Assembly: GCA_003151895.1 (NCBI GenBank)
Contig: PLYX01000287.1
Location: forward strand, 1 to 6,120
Length of the DNA: 6,120 bases
DNA from: Solirubrobacterales bacterium
GTDB lineage: Bacteria; Actinomycetota; Thermoleophilia; Solirubrobacterales; Solirubrobacteraceae
Reading direction: 5' to 3'
The position numbers and the translations under genes were made by a program. Positions 4,446-6,120 of this stretch are shown here, one piece after another. The notes beneath the pieces were generated by a model. It was not told the origin of the DNA, did not search any database, and saw nothing but the letters and a program-made list of their open reading frames with translations. Position 1 is the first letter of the stretch. Each line of letters starts with the position of its first letter.

Positions 4446-5914
4446 GCGGACGCCGGCACGTCGTGATCGTCGGGGGCGGGATCGCCGGCCTCGCCGCCGC
4501 CCACCGCCTGGCCGGCGCGCACCCCGGGGCCGATGGCACAAGCTCCGCCGGGCCGCGAATCACGCTGCTGGAGGCCGACGAGCGTTTCGGCGGCAAGATC
4601 CGCACCGAGGACTTCGCCGGACGCCCGCTCGACGTCGGCGCCGAGGCGCTGCTGGCGCGCGTACCCGCCGCGCTCGAGCTCTGCCACGAGCTGGGGCTCG
4701 AGCACGACCTGGTGGCGCCCGCCAGCGACCAGCCCTACGTGTGGACCGACCGCCTGCACCCGCTGCCCCCGCGGCTGATGGCCGGCGTACCCGACGGCTC
4801 GCAGGCCCTGATCGGCTCCGGCATCCTCTCGCCTGCCGGCCTCGCCCGCGCCGGCCTCGACCTGATCGTGCCCGCTCGCCGGCCGACACACGACGTCTCG
4901 ATCGGATCGCTCGTGCGTCGTCGCCTGGGCGACCAGGTGCTCGAGCGGCTCATCGACCCGCTGCTCGGAGGCATCCACGCGGGGTGCTGCGACGAGCTCA
5001 GCGTGCGCGCGGCCGCGCCCCAGCTCGAGGCCGCCCTGCGCGCGCGGCGGAGCCTCGTGCGCGGACTGCGCGCGCTCTCCGGAGGGTCGCTGCCGGCTCC
5101 GACGGGGCCGACCTTCCTGACGCTCAGCGGCGGTCTCGAGGAGTTGGTGCGGACGCTGCGCGAGCGCTTGACGGCCGTCGAGTGCCGGACACGCGCCGCG
5201 CTACAGAGCCTCGAGCCGCTGCCCGGCGGCGGCGCGCGCCTAACCCTGGCCGGCGGGGAGACTCTCGATGCCGACCACGTGATCATGGCCGTGCCCGCCT
5301 TCGCCGCGGCGGCCATCCTCGCCGAGGCCTGCCCAACGGCGGCCGGAGAGCTCGAGGATATCTCCTACGCTTCAGTGGCGACGATCGCGCTCTCCTACCC
5401 GGTTGAGGCGTTCGACCAGCGGTTGGCCGGGAGCGGATTCCTCGTGCAGCGTGGCCGCGGGCACACGATCACCGCCTGCACCTGGTCCTCCGCGAAGTGG
5501 CCGCACCTGGCCGGCGACACGGTACTGCTGAAGTGCTCCGCGGGCCACGCCGGCGACGGCGGCGCGCTCGACCTCGACGACGAGCGGCTGATCCGATCTG
5601 TGCGCGCGGACCTCGCGCAGGCCATGAGCCTCCGTGCGGCGCCGCTGCAGGAGCGGGTGTTTCGCTTCGAGCGCGCGCTGCCGCAGTACACCGTCGGCCA
5701 CCTCGAGCGCATCGCCCGCATCGATGCCGCGCTGGCCCGGCTTGCGGGGGTGAGCCTGTGCGGCGCCGCATACCGAGGCGTAGGCGTGGCGGCCTGCATC
5801 GGCGACGGCCAGGCCGCGGCCGACGGCGTCCTCGCCGCCCTGTCCGGCGGGTCTGACGGCGTCGAGCGGATGGCGCCGTCGAGCCTGGCCCCGACCTCCG
5901 GCTCGGTCGTGTGA
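4442..5914 (+). CDS. hemY: FAD-dependent coproporphyrinogen/protoporphyrinogen oxidase (HemY/CgoX family)
   Basis: A 490-aa flavoprotein that removes six electrons from the porphyrinogen using O2; in Gram-positives the usual substrate is coproporphyrinogen III (CgoX). The N-terminal dinucleotide-binding fold is clear: VVIVGGGIAGLAAAHRL (7-23; G11, G13, G16), then ITLLEADERFGGKIRTE (40-56) with E44 expected at the FAD ribose and GGK near the pyrophosphate. Later family markers are LDVGAEALLAR, DPLLGGIHAG, LSGGLEELVRTL, ADHVIMAVPAF and the C-terminal FAD segment LCGAAYRGVGVAACIGDG (439-456). A polar tail of about 20 residues follows. There is no signal peptide, so the protein is probably cytosolic or peripheral on the membrane. 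ATG 4442 is chosen because the Rossmann strand starts six residues later and AGGA stands 5 nt upstream; the same frame is open further upstream but only as antisense/alternate frame of hemH. The stop overlaps the ctaA GTG (GTGA). Confidence 0.94.
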   Translation: MSGRRHVVIVGGGIAGLAAAHRLAGAHPGADGTSSAGPRITLLEADERFGGKIRTEDFAGRPLDVGAEALLARVPAALELCHELGLEHDLVAPASDQPYVWTDRLHPLPPRLMAGVPDGSQALIGSGILSPAGLARAGLDLIVPARRPTHDVSIGSLVRRRLGDQVLERLIDPLLGGIHAGCCDELSVRAAAPQLEAALRARRSLVRGLRALSGGSLPAPTGPTFLTLSGGLEELVRTLRERLTAVECRTRAALQSLEPLPGGGARLTLAGGETLDADHVIMAVPAFAAAAILAEACPTAAGELEDISYASVATIALSYPVEAFDQRLAGSGFLVQRGRGHTITACTWSSAKWPHLAGDTVLLKCSAGHAGDGGALDLDDERLIRSVRADLAQAMSLRAAPLQERVFRFERALPQYTVGHLERIARIDAALARLAGVSLCGAAYRGVGVAACIGDGQAAADGVLAALSGGSDGVERMAPSSLAPTSGSVV

Positions 5915-6120
5915 CCCGACGCCAGCTTGCGGCCTGGGCGGCGGCGATGGCGCTGCTCGGGTGGGCGCTGATGACCGTCGGCGCCTTCGTGCGTGCGTCC
6001 GAATCCGGGCTTGGCTGTCCCGATTGGCCCGCGTGCCACGGCCAACTCCTCGCGGGTGGCCACCACGCCATGATCGAGGAGCTCCATCGCTGGGTCGCAA
6101 CGGTGCTCGTCGTCGGCGTG
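5911..6120 (+). CDS. ctaA: Heme A synthase, CtaA/COX15 family (5' part; runs off right edge)
   Basis: Seventy codons from GTG 5911, open to the edge. Residues about 6-27 form the first membrane helix. The outer loop carries ASESGLGCPDWPACHG (29-44), the family's signature, with C36 and C42 at the spacing of the conserved disulfide pair of Bacillus CtaA. EELHRW (56-61) supplies H59 of the conserved ExxHR heme-ligand motif at the start of helix 2. Heme A synthase oxidises the C8 methyl of heme O to the formyl group of heme A in the membrane, for aa3-type cytochrome oxidases; it needs heme O synthase (CtaB), which is not seen here. The GTG start overlaps the hemY stop by 4 nt, so it belongs to the heme operon and is probably translationally coupled. 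Expected full length is about 300 aa, so over three quarters is missing. Confidence 0.93.
   Translation, partial: MTRRQLAAWAAAMALLGWALMTVGAFVRASESGLGCPDWPACHGQLLAGGHHAMIEELHRWVATVLVVGV

Overview
The window is very GC-rich, with G or C at most third codon positions and frequent GTG/TTG starts. It carries a compact heme-biosynthesis operon of the Gram-positive type. This fits a high-GC actinomycetote; I lean towards the Thermoleophilia/Solirubrobacterales kind, but only from overall impression. The window has two halves with opposite transcription: a leftward accessory half (about 1-2100) and a rightward housekeeping half (about 2300-6120).

Accessory half, all on the minus strand and read from right to left. 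A ribbon-helix-helix antitoxin (vapB, 2087-1839) has a promoter that looks leaderless. A 148-bp spacer follows, then a PIN-domain toxin (vapC, 1690-1280). After a 99-bp gap comes a long ORF (1180 to the left edge, incomplete) that I recognise as a DUF2397 / TIGR02677 protein, the JetA subunit of a type II Wadjet SMC-like anti-plasmid system. Its partners (DUF2398 JetB, SMC-like JetC, DUF2399 JetD nuclease) would lie beyond the left edge. The vapB-vapC spacer holds a 34-bp tandem duplication that copies the vapC start codon and first seven codons, leaving an abortive decoy start just upstream of the real one.

Boundary (about 2100-2430). Just beyond the vapB promoter is a rightward stretch with strong coding bias that reads as the last two membrane helices of an MFS-type transporter but lacks the rest of the protein. 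It looks like a decayed gene end where the accessory block meets the core genome. A plausible promoter for the heme operon follows at 2363-2391.

Housekeeping half, plus strand. hemE (uroporphyrinogen decarboxylase), hemH (ferrochelatase, coproporphyrin type), hemY (FAD-dependent porphyrinogen oxidase) and the first 70 codons of ctaA (heme A synthase) form a tight operon. hemE/hemH and hemY/ctaA share 4-nt stop/start overlaps; hemH and hemY are 19 nt apart. Together they take uroporphyrinogen III to coproporphyrinogen III, oxidise it, insert iron, and (ctaA) convert heme O to heme A for an aa3-type terminal oxidase. A coproheme decarboxylase (ChdC/HemQ) would be needed for this route and is not in the window.
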